64,000 nt of DNA from Ectobius pallidus (GCA_964059195.1 CAXKWD010000007.1:61256705-61320704), one strand, 5' to 3'. Counted from the first letter of the stretch, positions 42,879 through 54,553 are shown. Notes: a model not told the origin generated them from the letters alone. Numbers and translations are program-made.

Positions 42879-44462
42879 CATCCAATTCCAAAACTGTCTC
42901 AATCCAGTTTTAACAATTTTCAGGAAACGTCAAAAACTGATAACTTTTTCCTAACTGTTTGCAGTGTTCCAATTTTTTTAAATTTTACAGTTAAGAAACA
43001 CTCTTCTCATGAGTGATATTCCTGAAAATCAGGGATCAATATTTCAGGAGTTATTTCATATTTTTGGTTGGATTGAGAGAGTTTTGAAACTGTAGGGTGA
43101 AACGAGAGAGTCTTTTTTGTTTCTAATATTTTAGAAGAGGCTTCTTATTAATGTAAATACAATAATCTATTACTTAAATTTCTATTTTGTCTATGACATT
43201 GAATTCAAATATTAAAGTAATGGTCATACAGAATGAATAGATTATTCTGTTTGGTTATTACACTTCAGTTCAAATTTTTAAGTCTTCTTTTTCCATAAAT
43301 AAATCCTCATTTGCATTTTCTTCTCTGTTTAACCTTGAATCACCCTCTATTACGCTCTTGTAAAATGATAAATCAGTCATTTTTCTCCACTCGGAACCAA
43401 AGTGTTGAGATCGGATAGTTTCTCTTCCTTTTGATTCTGAGATTCTGGGGTCATCTGCAAAATGTTTTTCCTCTCTTTAACACCGATTTGAATGCTCCTA
43501 TGTCTATTAATTTAATCTCCTCTTACAATCACATTTTTTCCAGATGCAGTTTTCTTAGAATGATTCGCTTAGCTGTGGAAAAATGGAAATGCCCCACTAG
43601 GTTTGAGAGTAGCTTGCACTATTTTCTTCCAATCAATGATAGCAAAATCCTCTCCCAGTTCCTTCAGATTTGCACTTTGTGCAATAATGTCTCTATATTC
43701 ACATGGTTTAATAATAGTATCCCTCTTCCTAATGATATTTTCTATTCTCACAAAAACTCTAATGGCTGGGAGAAAAGAGTGGCCGACAATTGGGAAAATA
43801 ACATGGAGTTCTTTACAGTTGGTATGCTATTATAGAGTCAAGACATTAACATTCCCATTATTGTAGTTTTTTTTATTTTGTCCTGGGCACCCGTCTGCAT
43901 ACACTTTCATGACCTTAGTTTCTCCCCCCCCCCACTTCTTGCGTTTTTCTTTATTTTTTGCCCCCCATTTCGAAGGATCTTTCCATTTCTTCCGTCCTTT
44001 ACCACTAGGTGATATCAATATAGCCTATTACTATCCATTTCTTAATAATAGTGCTTAATTAGCTTGTGTTTGTGAGCAATGCATAGAAAACACTATCTTC
44101 TTATTTACAGAGTCTGTACTATTTGTTGCCTTCTAACAATGGGTATATGAGAGTTACAACGTTCATAATTATAATTTGTGCTAATACACTGCTGACAACA
44201 GCTGGAAACATAAAATGAAAGGTTATTTATAAGGAAAAAGAAATTCATGTATGGAACGAGACAGTTTTGTAACAGTACATGGGATGGAATGAGAAAGTTT
44301 TGGAACTGTTTGTCTTTTCTGAAGCTTAATTTTGGAAGGAAAGAGGAAGTTTAGGCACAATATTCATTACTACATTGTTAGAGATATGTAGGTAGATGAC
44401 GAAACCGCCATTATCTCAATTTTTTTAAAAATGGATTGAGACAGTTTTGGAATTGGACGCTT
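42879..44462. mobile_element. DNA transposon with 26-bp-plus TIRs, nested in the array
   Basis: The ends are GAAGC(A/G)TCCAATTCC and the following AAAACTGTCTCAATCC, inverted at the two sides. AATT flanks both sides (42875-42878 and 44463-44466), a candidate 4-bp target duplication. Removing the element rejoins an array unit. It contains a broken transposase-like gene on the minus strand. Confidence 0.7.
43270..44018 (-). pseudogene. Transposase-like relic (DGCxGQNKN type)
   Basis: Minus-strand frames, broken by shifts and stops, read VMKVYADGCPGQNKK, then VGHSFLPAIRVF, CEYRDIIAQSANLKELGEDF, DWKKIVQATL and KTASGKNVIVRGD. An acidic residue followed by GCxGQNKN, then GHSFLP, occurs in a group of transposase-like proteins in insects and cnidarians. 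I cannot name the superfamily with confidence. The N-terminal half is missing. Confidence 0.5.
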
Positions 44463-44850
44463 CAATTGGTCAGAGGCAAACAACTGAAACCTTAAATTAT
44501 ATGGCAATACCAACAAAAAATATATTTGAGTAAAAAATTCCCTGGGCATATTAGAAGCAAAGAACAAAGACAAATTATAACAAAGTCATTTATCCAGATT
44601 TCCGTTGTTTTCCGGGGATATGCTGTAATTGATAAGGGGAAAACAGCTAAAAACGTAATCTAGATGGCAATACCAACAAAAAATATGTGATTCAGCCATT
44701 CCCTGGGCATATTAGGAGCAAAGAACAAAGAAAAACTCATTTTCTCCGGATTTCCGGGTAAATGCTGTAATTGATAAGGGGCAAACAACTAAAAACTGAA
44801 ACTACATGGCAATACCAACAAAAAAATATATGAGTTGGAAAATCCCACGG
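44463..44850 (-). repeat. Right array, outer part (inverted units)
   Basis: Two more inverted unit ends (ATGCTGTAATTGATAAGG) lie near 44620 and 44763, and the array then ends beside a G-run (44850-44861) and a GGGGGG block. Confidence 0.7.
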
Positions 44851-45116
44851 GGGGGGGGGGATGGGGGGTATACAGTAGCCCACGCTCTATCATGTTACAA
44901 GATCTACTGCTGTTTGTTCCCATGAAGGGTGTGTCTTCCCCCACACTGCACACCAGCATTCAATAGGAGTTATTTTCTCACAGCACTGTCAGATATTGTG
45001 TTATTCACATTCAACTACAAGCATTCACAGATTAAAGATATGTAAAAAGAAAAAGTATTCTGTCTCATCCACTGAGCACTCTTGTGTTATGAATTACCAG
45101 TCTGGCAACACTGAAC

Positions 45117-46037
45117 TAGGGTTCCCAGATGTCCCGTAAAATTTCGCTAATGTCCCAAAAGAAGTCTTTGAGATGCAGTTTTGTCCTGTAATTTAATTTT
45201 TTTAATTGTAATTATTTTTTATCCACAAAAATGGAATGGCAGTACTGGTTAACAGTTGCTAGCTTCACTGCTATTTGCAGGACCTTTTGGGATACTTAGC
45301 ATGAGTATGATCATGCTTGGTTGTGTTGGTTTGCTTTGTTGTATTTAGGAAAACCCCATTGGAATTTCATCTTTGAAACTGAATCCTGTTGCATCCAGTA
45401 GCATAGGAAAGGGGGGGGGGGGGGTCCAGGGGTCCAGGCCTCCGCCGAAATCAAAACCTATAATTCTATTTAAGTTGTTTAAGCTCTATTTTGTCAAGTG
45501 TTTAATTATTTTATTTAATAATAAAATACTGAACTTGTAAGTGTAGGCCTATTATTTCCATTGTTTCATGTGTTATTTAACTTTCTTATAAATAGTAGGC
45601 TAAAGTGTTATAACTTTATATTCAAATGTGAATAACTGACAAGTTAATAGCGAATTTTCTATTTTTGAGAGATAAAAATGGAAAAGTTGAACATTCAGAA
45701 AAACAAACTGTGTGTAAAAACAGTAAAAGCATTGTTCATTGTAAAATTGTTTATCAATGAAGATTGTGTGGCATCCCAATTTCCATGACATGCTGCTTCA
45801 AAATAAGCAATTGTTGAATGAAATTCATTCCTTAAAGAAGTATGATTCATGAGTGTGATTTGTAATAAAATTAAAGGTGAGCCCATTATTTATCTTTTGT
45901 TGTTGTTTGTTTTAAGTTTGAAATAAACTAGGGCAAACTCACATGTGGTACCCAATGCATTGGGATTGTATTGTTAAGTTGTTTTCAACACAGATCTAAG
46001 TGTCCCGTATTTTTTCCTCATATTTCTGGGAACCCTA
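45117..46037. mobile_element. hAT-type element, 0.92 kb
   Basis: Ends TAGGGTTCCCAGA and its complement TCTGGGAACCCTA are flanked by CACTGAAC (45109-45116) and TACTGAAC (46038-46045), an 8-bp duplication with one change. The interior includes a G-run near 45411 that may be the end of another element. No transposase is visible. Confidence 0.7.
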
Positions 46038-46045
46038 TACTGAAC

Positions 46046-46832
46046 TGCCCTGGCATGCACATGGGAATACCTTTCCGACATAATTTCTACATACATGCTG
46101 GATTCAGCGTTGACAGGACCAGTGGCCCAGAGCTTTACTTGTACTTGCCAAGCTGTAACTGCGTGTTATTGATTGGAGGTACAAGCAGCCTGGTCTTCCA
46201 GACTGCACATTCTGGTTGGTCGACCCCTCAAGGCTTGCAAACTATAAATTTTGAGTCATATTTTGTCAACCTACATTTCTTTAGGGAAATTAGTTGATGA
46301 TGGTAATGGAGTGGGTTGCTACAAGCTTTGGAGAAAGCCTGAGAATTAATTACTGGTAAATAATATTATTGTGAATATTATTCTATAGACCTATAGTAAG
46401 AGAATAATTAAAGAGCTTGTTTCCAAACTCCCTTAAGTAATTTTGTTATGATTTTCAGGAGGAATGAAAAACTAATAAACCTATTACTTTATTTTAAATC
46501 TAATTTATTTTAACTGTAACTTTTAAGGGTTGATTTATATAACAACATACCAAAATATGAAAAAAAAATTATGTTTCATTGTTGAGGTCAAAATAGCATC
46601 AAAATACAATCCCCATTCTACTAACTTAATATCTCCCACAAACCACTTAAGTCAATACATTTTTCAATGAGGGGAAAAAAGCACAGTATTGGACAATAAA
46701 AATAAACTGTTTCTTGCTAATTAGTTTTGACTTGTACAATCTACATTCTCAATATGATACTTAATATATTAAGTTTGTTAATTTAATCACTGAAAAGTGT
46801 TATTTTTTAGACAGTTCTTAGACTCCAGACTA
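46046..46832. other. No gene recognised
   Basis: A GC-richer segment at 46050-46250 lies within the open frame 45971-46297, but I recognise no domain in it. The rest is AT-rich and empty. Confidence 0.4.
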
Positions 46833-46840
46833 CTTATAGG

Positions 46841-47603
46841 CAGGGTTCTCTCGTCAAACATTTTCCCTGGCTTGTCAAATAAAAATTCCTTCCTTGCCAG
46901 GGATATATTTTTGCACATTTTATAAACTTCAGTTTAAATTTCAAAAGAAATTATTGGTAACTTGCACTTATGTTTCTTTATAATTGAAAATGCTGTTTTT
47001 GAATGTAATGGTATCACTGCCACAATGAATAGCAACAAAATTTATCTAATAAACATTTGACATGCAAGGTTACAGATGTGTGACAATAGACATAAGGTTT
47101 ATATTACTGCTTGTGTCGATTTCTTTTTGCTGGCAACAATATGGTTAAAGAATGTTTGCTTTGACAATGACTGCAGTAGTGACTAGTGTTCCGTTGGGTA
47201 TGTTTTTTGCAGAGAGTTGTTAATAACGAATATAATTTTTGTAATAAAAAAATGTAAAGTAACAGTCTGAAACGTCAAGTAATAGGGCTATGACTTCTAC
47301 TGAACAAGTAATTGTTCCAGTAGTGGCAGGGACAAATGTCAGTAAAATATATGCCGTTAGTGGAAATTTTAATATTAAGTGTGGTAGTCTAATTGGAGGA
47401 AGTATAAATGAAGTGAGATTCGAGAAAAGGAAAACAAATCAACTATGGCTTTCAGCAAACAGTTCCAAAGGGGTTATATGCTTAGTGCAAGCTGTCAGAT
47501 ATTACTACATTTAAATGTGTTGGGATAAATATAATTACGTTAGAACATTGAACTCACATTCCGTCCCCTCCCCCCCCAGTCAAAAAGTTTGATTCAAACC
47601 CTG
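46841..47603. mobile_element. hAT-type element, 0.76 kb
   Basis: An exact 8-bp duplication, CTTATAGG (46833-46840 and 47604-47611), flanks CAGGGTT...AACCCTG ends. The open frame at 47290-47514 (74 residues) inside has no recognised domain. Confidence 0.75.
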
Positions 47604-47980
47604 CTTATAGGAATAGTTCCTCAGCTCACTGATGTAATAATATTTGTTCCTCATAGCTCCTGGAGTGTCAGGTACTGATCAGAATCACACTACAATGAGT
47701 GATGTAAAAGAATAATAATTACACATTTGAGTTAAGAGGAGTTTGGAATTTAATTTTTTCATGACTTGGGTGGGTTTTGGAAGAATATAGAATTCTCTCC
47801 ATTCAATTCCAATGTAATTTAAGGGAGTTCTGAATGATACTTTAGTGAAGTGCATGTATCTCATCTTGGTAAGAGGTAATAACAAAAACAAAAAATGATT
47901 AAAAAATGACTTTAAGTGAAGTTCAGAAGAAAGCTCTTCAATTATTTTAATTGTTAATATTTTAAAATTAAATTTCTAAG

Positions 47981-48650
47981 TACGAGGGGCATACTGAAAG
48001 CCGTGAGCAACATTTTTTCACAACCTTAATCTTTATTTGTAAGTGAAACCAAGTATATCATCTCAATCTACAGACCTTTCTTTCCCTTTTCCACATAGTT
48101 TCCATTTTTTTGCACACATATTTCATATCATTCAGCAAGTTTGAAAATACCCTTGCGATAGTATTCCGTTCGAGGAATGAAATCGCTGCAAAACCTTGCA
48201 GTTAGACATAGTGTGGTGCAAGAAATGATTCACAGCTTAGGTTATCGGAAGGTTTGTGCCCATTGGGTCCCCCGTTTATTGACTGAGGACTACAAAGTCA
48301 GAGACAAATCATTGCCCAAAACTTTCTTCAGAGATTTCAAAATGAAGGTGATGAATTTTTGATGAGTATTGTGACTGGAGATGAAAGCTGGTTCTATCAT
48401 TATGAACCTGAAACAAAATGACAGAGTATGGAATAGCCTCAGTGTTTACATGCAGCTGGAACGGAATTCTATCACAAGGGTATTTTCAAACTTGCAGAAC
48501 GATGGGAAACATATGTGCAAAAAAAATGGAGACTATGTGGAAAAGTGAAAGAAAGGTCTGTAGATTAAGATGATATACTTGGTTTCACTTACAAATAAAG
48601 ATTAAGGTTGTGAAAAAATGTTGCTCATGACTTTCAGTAAGTCTCTCGTA
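47981..48650. mobile_element. Mariner-type element with ~190-bp inverted ends
   Basis: The element begins and ends with TACGAG...CTCGTA, with TA at each edge. The outer 190 bp are inverted copies of one another (47981-48173 and 48458-48650) and differ at few positions. The centre keeps part of a mariner transposase gene. It has the same foldback plan as 17169-18445. Confidence 0.75.
48174..48458 (+). pseudogene. Mariner transposase fragment
   Basis: The frame 48177-48362 reads LGYRKVCAHWVPRLLTEDYK and then TFFRDFKMKVMNF, part of the linker between the DNA-binding and catalytic domains. In another frame, SIVTGDESWFYHYEPETK follows with the first catalytic aspartate in GDE. The second and third aspartates are missing because the centre is deleted. 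Confidence 0.7.
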
Positions 48651-48747
48651 TCTCGCAATAAGATTTTGAGAAACTGATTTAGGAATTCCGTATTATAAAT
48701 TTCTGTGATATTCTTCAGGTTGGAGTAAATGAGAGAGCTCAACTGAC

Positions 48748-48898
48748 TGGCATTTTCCATGCGTTTGACTTGCAGAGATGTCCTGAGATAAGTCCAACAA
48801 AGGAACCAGAATGCAGCACACAGGAGTGTTACTGGGATTAACAAAATGTAGTGAAGAGATGCCACCACCAACATGGCTCCTATTCCCAACATAAACAC
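48748..48898 (-). CDS. ABC-C transporter exon (MRP4-like)
   Basis: A TTTTTGCAG acceptor precedes GTGTTT at 48898. GCCA is followed by GTCAGT at 48747, a weaker but acceptable donor. The 151-base exon enters in phase 0 and leaves in phase 1. It encodes VFMLGIGAMLVVASLHYILL, then IPVTLLCAAFWFLCWTYLRT and SLQVKRMEN: two membrane segments followed by the VKRxE coupling motif of ABC-C proteins. The phase fits both neighbouring exons. Confidence 0.9.
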
Positions 48899-48919
48899 CT
48901 GCAAAAAGTAAGGTATGTG

Positions 48920-49145
48920 AGATTAAATAAACTAAACTAAACTAAACTCTATGGCACTACATCCCTGAAGGGTCTAGGCCTACCACTAGGCTGCTGCATC
49001 ATCTACCATAGGAAGGTGGCAGGAATGGGGGGCATGTGGTCAGCATACCGACACTCACGGCCATCAATGGTGGTTTCTTTGGCCGGAGCCACTACTCCTC
49101 AGTTCGTATCACAAGGCTGAGTGCACCCTGTTCCAATGCTATATA
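48920..49145 (-). repeat. Interspersed repeat related to 58983-59090
   Basis: On the minus strand it reads GGTAGATGATGCAGCAGCCT, GTGGTAGGCC and AGGGATGTAGTGCC, and ends in TTTAG units (48922-48947 on the plus strand). The same core occurs at 58990-59073. It probably is the 3' part of a SINE or RTE-type element. Confidence 0.55.
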
Positions 49146-50201
49146 TATTCTTGGCGGGGTCATCTGACATCTAAATTACGGTATCTAAATTATGTTTTAT
49201 ATTGTATGTATTGTTTATTTAAGTTACTTGTAATTTTTATATTAGTGTTGGGTTATAGTGAGTCTATAACATCATTCACAATGCTCCTGACAAATGTAAA
49301 TAAATAAATAAAATAATCACACACACACATACACAGTGGAAAATTGGTTAATTCAAACCTGAAGAGACCACTAAAAGAAATTGAATTATTCAACATATTG
49401 AGTAGTTATATATTTATTTAAACATTGCGTTACATAGGATGGGATGAAAAGGTCAAATTATTCATGTTTTAAAATTCAAAGTGTTTGAATTAATCAATGT
49501 CCACTATATGTGTGTTTGTGAGTGTATATATATATATATATATATAATCGGGACATCTAGTACCTCTATCTGAAAATGAAAAATGACTTGGGATTCAGCT
49601 TGCTGGCCACAAACCCCCAGATTTTACTATCTACCAGTGAAATCAAAAGATGAAGGTGGCAAGGATCTTGAATCATAGACAAGATACCCAAGCACATATT
49701 TATAAATCAGTTTCTGGGGGTCTTAAAATGATTAACCATAAATTAATGACATCTTCCTTTTTTAAGTAATACAAAACATCACTTTCTTGGCAGGGTCCTA
49801 AACTATGAACCATATATTACTGACATCTTCCATTCCTAAGTGACACAAACATTAATTTCTAATGCTTTAAAAATCTCACATTTTTGGGAGTCCTGAAGCC
49901 CAGGACCCCTCTTAAATATGCCAGTTATGCATTCTTCATGTTTCTTTCTGTTTTTTATTAATTCCTATTGTTGTAAATTATTGAATTCAATTATGTTTTT
50001 ATATTAACAAATTTATATTTACATTAAATGCAAATAATTGTCTGTATTTAACATTATAGGCAAATGAATTAAATGAAACTATAGTTGACTCACACTTAGT
50101 GGACTTAGTGTCAAAAAACTTTAGTAATTTATTCAGTTAAATTGATGACTGCCTGATTTTAAATAAGATCAGCTCACAGATTATAGATACACAATACTAA
50201 C
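49146..50201. other. Intron, no other gene
   Basis: Intron of the ABC transporter gene with a short TA run (49527-49546) and simple repeats. No coding signal. Confidence 0.5.
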
Positions 50202-50281
50202 CTGAATGGTGTTGTATATTCCTTTTGGAAGAACTTCGTCCACTGATCCCAGATCCTTTGTAAATCTGTTTAAAATACGAC
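50202..50281 (-). CDS. ABC-C transporter exon (MRP4-like), GRILNRF motif
   Basis: A TTTTCAG acceptor precedes GTCGTATTT at 50281, and ATTCAG is followed by GTTAGT at 50201. The 80-base exon enters in phase 1 and leaves in phase 0. It encodes GRILNRFTKDLGSVDEVLPK (first Gly shared with the upstream exon) and GIYNTIQ. GRILNRFxKD is the signature segment in the second membrane domain of ABC-C transporters. The joined codon with exon 61855-62043 gives a complete Gly. Confidence 0.92.
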
Positions 50282-50407
50282 CTGAAAATTGTTATCAGTA
50301 CAGAAGTCTTAAGTTACACCCAGGGAATAGTGGTAAGTAAATAATTCTGCATTAATATGTTTCAAACATTGATGCTATAATCATGCAATAACATTTTTGA
50401 AAATCTT

Positions 50408-51125
50408 AAGGGGGACATACAGTTTTTGGTGAAATTCTCGTAGGTGAGAAATAGGTGAATTTCTTCCTCAGCAATGAATTGCTCTACAATCCTGCAATCT
50501 GACATAGCCATTATTGACTACAATTGCATACTGTTTTCAACATTAATCAAACTGTTACAGTTATGGGTAATTATTGTTACAAAATGACAGCGATGTTTCA
50601 TGCACTAAAATGCTGTTTCCCTGATAATTTCCACAAATGGCAATATATTTGAGTGATTATTTTTTCCCTCTACTTGCAAACATCATGTGAACATCATCTT
50701 CTACAATCTTTGGGATATCTATAGCATAAGTATTTAAAAAAAATTAATTTTTAAATACTTAATTTTTCATTAAAATACATATATTTAAAAAAGTAAACTG
50801 TTAATGTTAAATGAATGATTCTAGATAGTGTTATTCATATGATATTAACAAATACACAAAAAAAATAATCACTCAGAAATATTGATATTTGTGGTAGTTA
50901 TCAAGGAAACGGCTTTTCATTTAATGAAACATGGCTGCCATTTTGAAACGATAACTACCCGTTAACTGTAACAGTTTGATTAACTTGTTTAAATAGTATG
51001 CAATTGTAGAATTAATCAACAAAGAGTATGTCTGATTGCAAGATTGTATAGCAATTCATTGCTGAGGGGAAGAAAAAAAGAAATTCACCTGTTTTGCACC
51101 CATGAATTTCATTGAAAGCTGTATG
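50408..51125. repeat. Foldback element with ~270-bp inverted arms
   Basis: Left arm 50408-50680 and right arm 50855-51125 are clear inverted copies: ACATACAG at the left, CTGTATGT at the right, GCAATGAATTGCT, CAAACTGTTACAGTTA, AGTGATTATTTTTT. TTAA occurs close to both outer ends. No coding sequence. It may be a TTAA-inserting MITE. Confidence 0.65.
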
Positions 51126-51922
51126 TGTTAAAACATACAGGACTAGTTGATGGCTAGAACCTAAGGTTATATTTATTTTAAGTAATTTATTTCATGTTAA
51201 ATATAACTTACGTGGTTTTTCATGTTTGTGATACTTTGTCATTACAACTAATACATTTTCATGTAATTTTGTATGATTTATTAAGGATATAAGCAATTAT
51301 TTCGTGTAATATTGAATATTTTTACATGTTGATATAATTCAGAGAGCGGCCATCTTTATTTGCGTATTTAACTCATCAAACTATCACCAGGATGCGCTGT
51401 GATCAATTCAATATTACCAACTTGCTACAAATTACTCTGAACTCTGCTTATGACGGAAGCTTTTAGTAAATTATCAAGTTTATCATTTCATGCACCTCTT
51501 ATTCTAAATTTCTATACGGATTTAGGAAGTAGACGGCAAAATGTTGCTCTACAAATGAATGTAGAAATTTTTATGTACTATTATGCGAGTTCTTCATAAT
51601 GACGTCTCAAGTCAGTCATTCTGCATTTTTCCCATATTGCGTTAAAACGTGCAGTTTAAAATTAATAATGTGTATTCTTGCCACTATTTACTGTCACGTT
51701 ATTTTTATACATTGACCGTGTGGTTAGTTAATTATGTCGAGTTCTTTGTCCGATTTCCAGGGAATTTATAATAATGAATATCATGGCAACTCTTTATTAC
51801 GCAACTAGATTTTTTCTATTGGCCAATTTGAACATTGGCGCTAAAATCCTATCCAATAACAGATCACATGAGGCAACATGCTTTTTGCCTTGTGTAAATT
51901 TACTTACTACGTAGTTTGCTTC

Positions 51923-52751
51923 TTTAAATACACTTAGGCTTGGCCCTAGGCGTCATTCCGCATTCAGTCGTTCTCAAGTTGCTACTTTGTGTAGTTGAGC
52001 TCCGCTGGCCACTTAGGGCGGCCGGCGGGCTTCTCTTTTGTTCTCTGACCACGTGGCCACATTGTCAGTTCATTCACATCGTCAGTCACTCAGTGCAGTC
52101 AGTTTACTCAGTTCACTTAATTCATTCGTCACTTATTGTTCAGTCGTCAGTCAGTTAGCTGCTTCAAGTGCACATGTGTTTTTCAACTGCAGAACAAAGG
52201 AACATACAGAGATAATGCAGATCTCATCTCGTCTAGTGGGTGAAACAATCTTTATAGTGTCTCTCAACTCACAATCTACATATATTAACAATACTACACA
52301 GTAATCTCAAGTAATGTAGATTTTTATTCACTCCACATCACCAATACAACTTTGCGTCTGCGAGTTGTGCAAGCTCTTTGTTCTAACACCTAATTCTACG
52401 CAGCGTTCGTGTTACGCAACACGTCCATCATCGAACATTCAAACCTTAAGTACATTCAGTGCTCAGTGATTATACTGTACTTCACTAAGTACATTAATTT
52501 CAATGCCACAACACATAGTGACAATGTGTACAACACGTGCAAACCTAATCTAAAAATCAAGCAACAAATATATAAGTGCACATAACCTAACAGTCAACTC
52601 ATTATCATCATGCACTGCATTGTAACGATTAGTTACGCCAAGTGTTTGGACTAGCTACAATTTCAACTTTAACGTCCAACGCTCAACGTCCCATTTAACT
52701 ACATCATGAATCAAGAGCAAGAATCGACACTCCAAGATTCAAGGTATTGTG
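51923..52751 (+). promoter_or_regulatory. Possible promoter and leader, or solo LTR
   Basis: TTTAAATA at 51923-51930 is followed by ATTCAGTCG (51962-51970), an arthropod-initiator-like TCAGT. A GC-rich leader with many CAGTC/TCAGT repeats follows. At 52706 ATG begins a short frame (MNQEQESTLQDS), followed by AAG and GTATTG, which could be a first exon and donor. It lies antisense within an intron of the ABC gene, so it could be a retroelement LTR or an independent transcript. The TATA-to-initiator distance is about 40 bp, longer than usual. Confidence 0.3.
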
Positions 52752-54262
52752 AACTGCATTTAAGTGACTGTGATTTATCTATTTCTTTATATTTTATATA
52801 ATTTCATAATTTGCACAGTGATTTTCTTTTTTTTTCTCATATAATCTTACATATGATTTCAAAGTGTTCAAGTGTTCAATATAGTGAATATAACAAATAA
52901 CATGCTCCAGGATTTAAGTGGATAAATCATATTAACTTCACATTTTATTGTAATTTTTATTTTTTGGTTTTGGGATGTTGGGCATAATTTAGAGTTCCCC
53001 CTCTCCTTATACAGTCCATTCAGAGGCCCTAACCCTACAGTATGTTCCCTCTTAATGAAACACATAAGTGACTATCTCTATCCTACTATTTTCATGTCTC
53101 TCACAGCCAGTGAATGCACTAAATTTTGACATTTCCAAGGACAATGGCCTGATTTCTAAATTCATACAACCTGACAGACATCTGGTGGACTTAGAGACAC
53201 ACTAGTCAGTGGATCTCATCTGAGGATGGAGACAAGGAAATCTTTGAAACATGTTTTAATTTAGTGAGCATTTACTTACAATAGTGGAGCTGAGTGTTCT
53301 AAAGTATAATGTTTAATGTTGACAAAGTTTTCTAATTAACTTAATCAAATTTTACATTGAGCTCTTATTATTGTTGACTGGTTTTGAAAAATACTACTCA
53401 ATCTCTATTTAGCTACATACATTTGAGGAGGTACCATTTCAAACCGTATTAAGTCCACTTATGTAAATTTTTCAGGAGAGAAGAAAAGCTGTTTACTAAA
53501 ATGTTTAATTACTGGAAGGACTTTATTTATCAGAATCCATTCTATTTGAAATCACTTTTACATCAGACTGCCTTGAAATTCAGAAAACATCTTGAACATA
53601 ACATGGTTTGACGTGAACAAAGGTAATAAAAAGGCATTATTGACCTCAATCATTGTGAAAATTCAACCAAAATAATGTTGTTCAAGTGAAGATTGAATTA
53701 TTCAAGTAATACTTGAATTACTCCCAGCAAATAATGACTCATATAATAACTCAATAATGACTCATAATGTTCATATTTTGTTCATAAATCAAAATTTGTA
53801 AATAACTATTACGAATATTTTCTGAATAGCCTATGATGTTCGCCTACATTTGTTTCTATTTATCTTAGACTGAAACACAAGTCTTGTGCTTTGAAATAAT
53901 GAACAGAAGCATGTTAATGGAACAATAATGATAAAAAATGATGGTTGAAATAATAATGAAACGACGTATCTTCAACATCTTAATAATGTAAAACGCCTCA
54001 TTTTTCAGTCTTGGCATTCCTCCTCAATTCCAAGCAGTCAGATTCTTCCAGTTGTTCATTGGCAGGTTGAGACAAATCCTGAAAAAGTGTGGTGTCAAGT
54101 TTGAAAGTTGTCATTGTCCCTCCAGTTACTTTCAAAATCTTTGTTTAACAAATTCTCTCTCTCTTTTTTTTTTCTTTTCCTTTCCTTGTGTAATTCTACT
54201 TTGCAGAGGAATCACTTTTGGTTCTGGAGTATTATGAAGACTTTTACCTTCCTTCAATACTG
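52752..54262. other. Intron, no gene recognised
   Basis: AT-rich. At 53229-53265, CTGAGGA, a gapped hairpin-like segment and TTTGAAAC follow in an order that loosely recalls the hammerhead-like motifs elsewhere; this is weak. Confidence 0.4.
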
Positions 54263-54267
54263 AAGTG

Positions 54268-54538
54268 TGTTGATGTAATAAGCATCTTATTACTATTTAA
54301 TAACTATGTTGTGTTTTTGTTCGCCCTGCGATGTGTGTCTGTTTGAATACTGTTCTGCTTTTAATTTTGTGACACTAACGCCGCCACACGGTAAGACTTG
54401 TAACCTAGCGGTATCCATTTTGTTCTTTGTTCAGTCTTAAAAAGGGTCTAGTAATGCCATGTGCTCTACGCAGTGATGCTTAATAAAACCAAAGGACTCT
54501 ACTACAGGATACACTTGTTTTATTCAAAATTACCAACA
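54268..54538 (+). repeat. 5' LTR of the copia element
   Basis: Starts TGTTGATGTAATAAG and ends ATTACCAACA. AATAAA near 54482 may be the polyadenylation signal. It differs from the 3' LTR by, for example, TTTAATTTTGTG against TTTAATTTGTG. Confidence 0.95.
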
Positions 54539-54553
54539 GGTTATGGGCCCAGG
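54539..54553 (+). promoter_or_regulatory. Primer-binding site, internal initiator tRNA-Met type
   Basis: GGTTATGGGCCCAG immediately after the LTR is complementary to the anticodon-arm segment of initiator tRNA-Met (CTGGGCCCATAACC). Copia elements are known to use a half tRNA primed at this internal segment and not the tRNA 3' end. Confidence 0.85.

Larger units (their letters stand above)
40500..44900. mobile_element. Candidate DNA transposon with inverted tandem-array ends and a DUF6589-like relic
   Basis: Left, units of about 170-180 bp are repeated head to tail (40560-41862). Right, the same units are inverted (42300-42878, continuing 44463-44850). Outside both arrays lie related sequences, GGGCTACC...CCCCGTGGGATTTTC on the left and their complement on the right, near 40538 and 44885. 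A broken coding segment (41865-42347) sits in the centre. A separate element (42879-44462) has split the right array. Ends are approximate and no target duplication was confirmed. Confidence 0.6.

Noticed and set aside
45400..45460. G-run followed by TCCAGGGG as the end of another transposon
   Set aside because: It looks like one end of a DNA transposon, but no matching opposite end was found within the hAT element.
51940..52304. Open frames in the GC-rich island
   Set aside because: They have no recognised domain and overlap in two frames; the island is better seen as leader or LTR sequence.
53229..53265. Hammerhead motif near 53.2 kb
   Set aside because: CTGAGGA and GAAAC are present but the hairpin between them does not pair well, so it is not annotated as an RNA feature.
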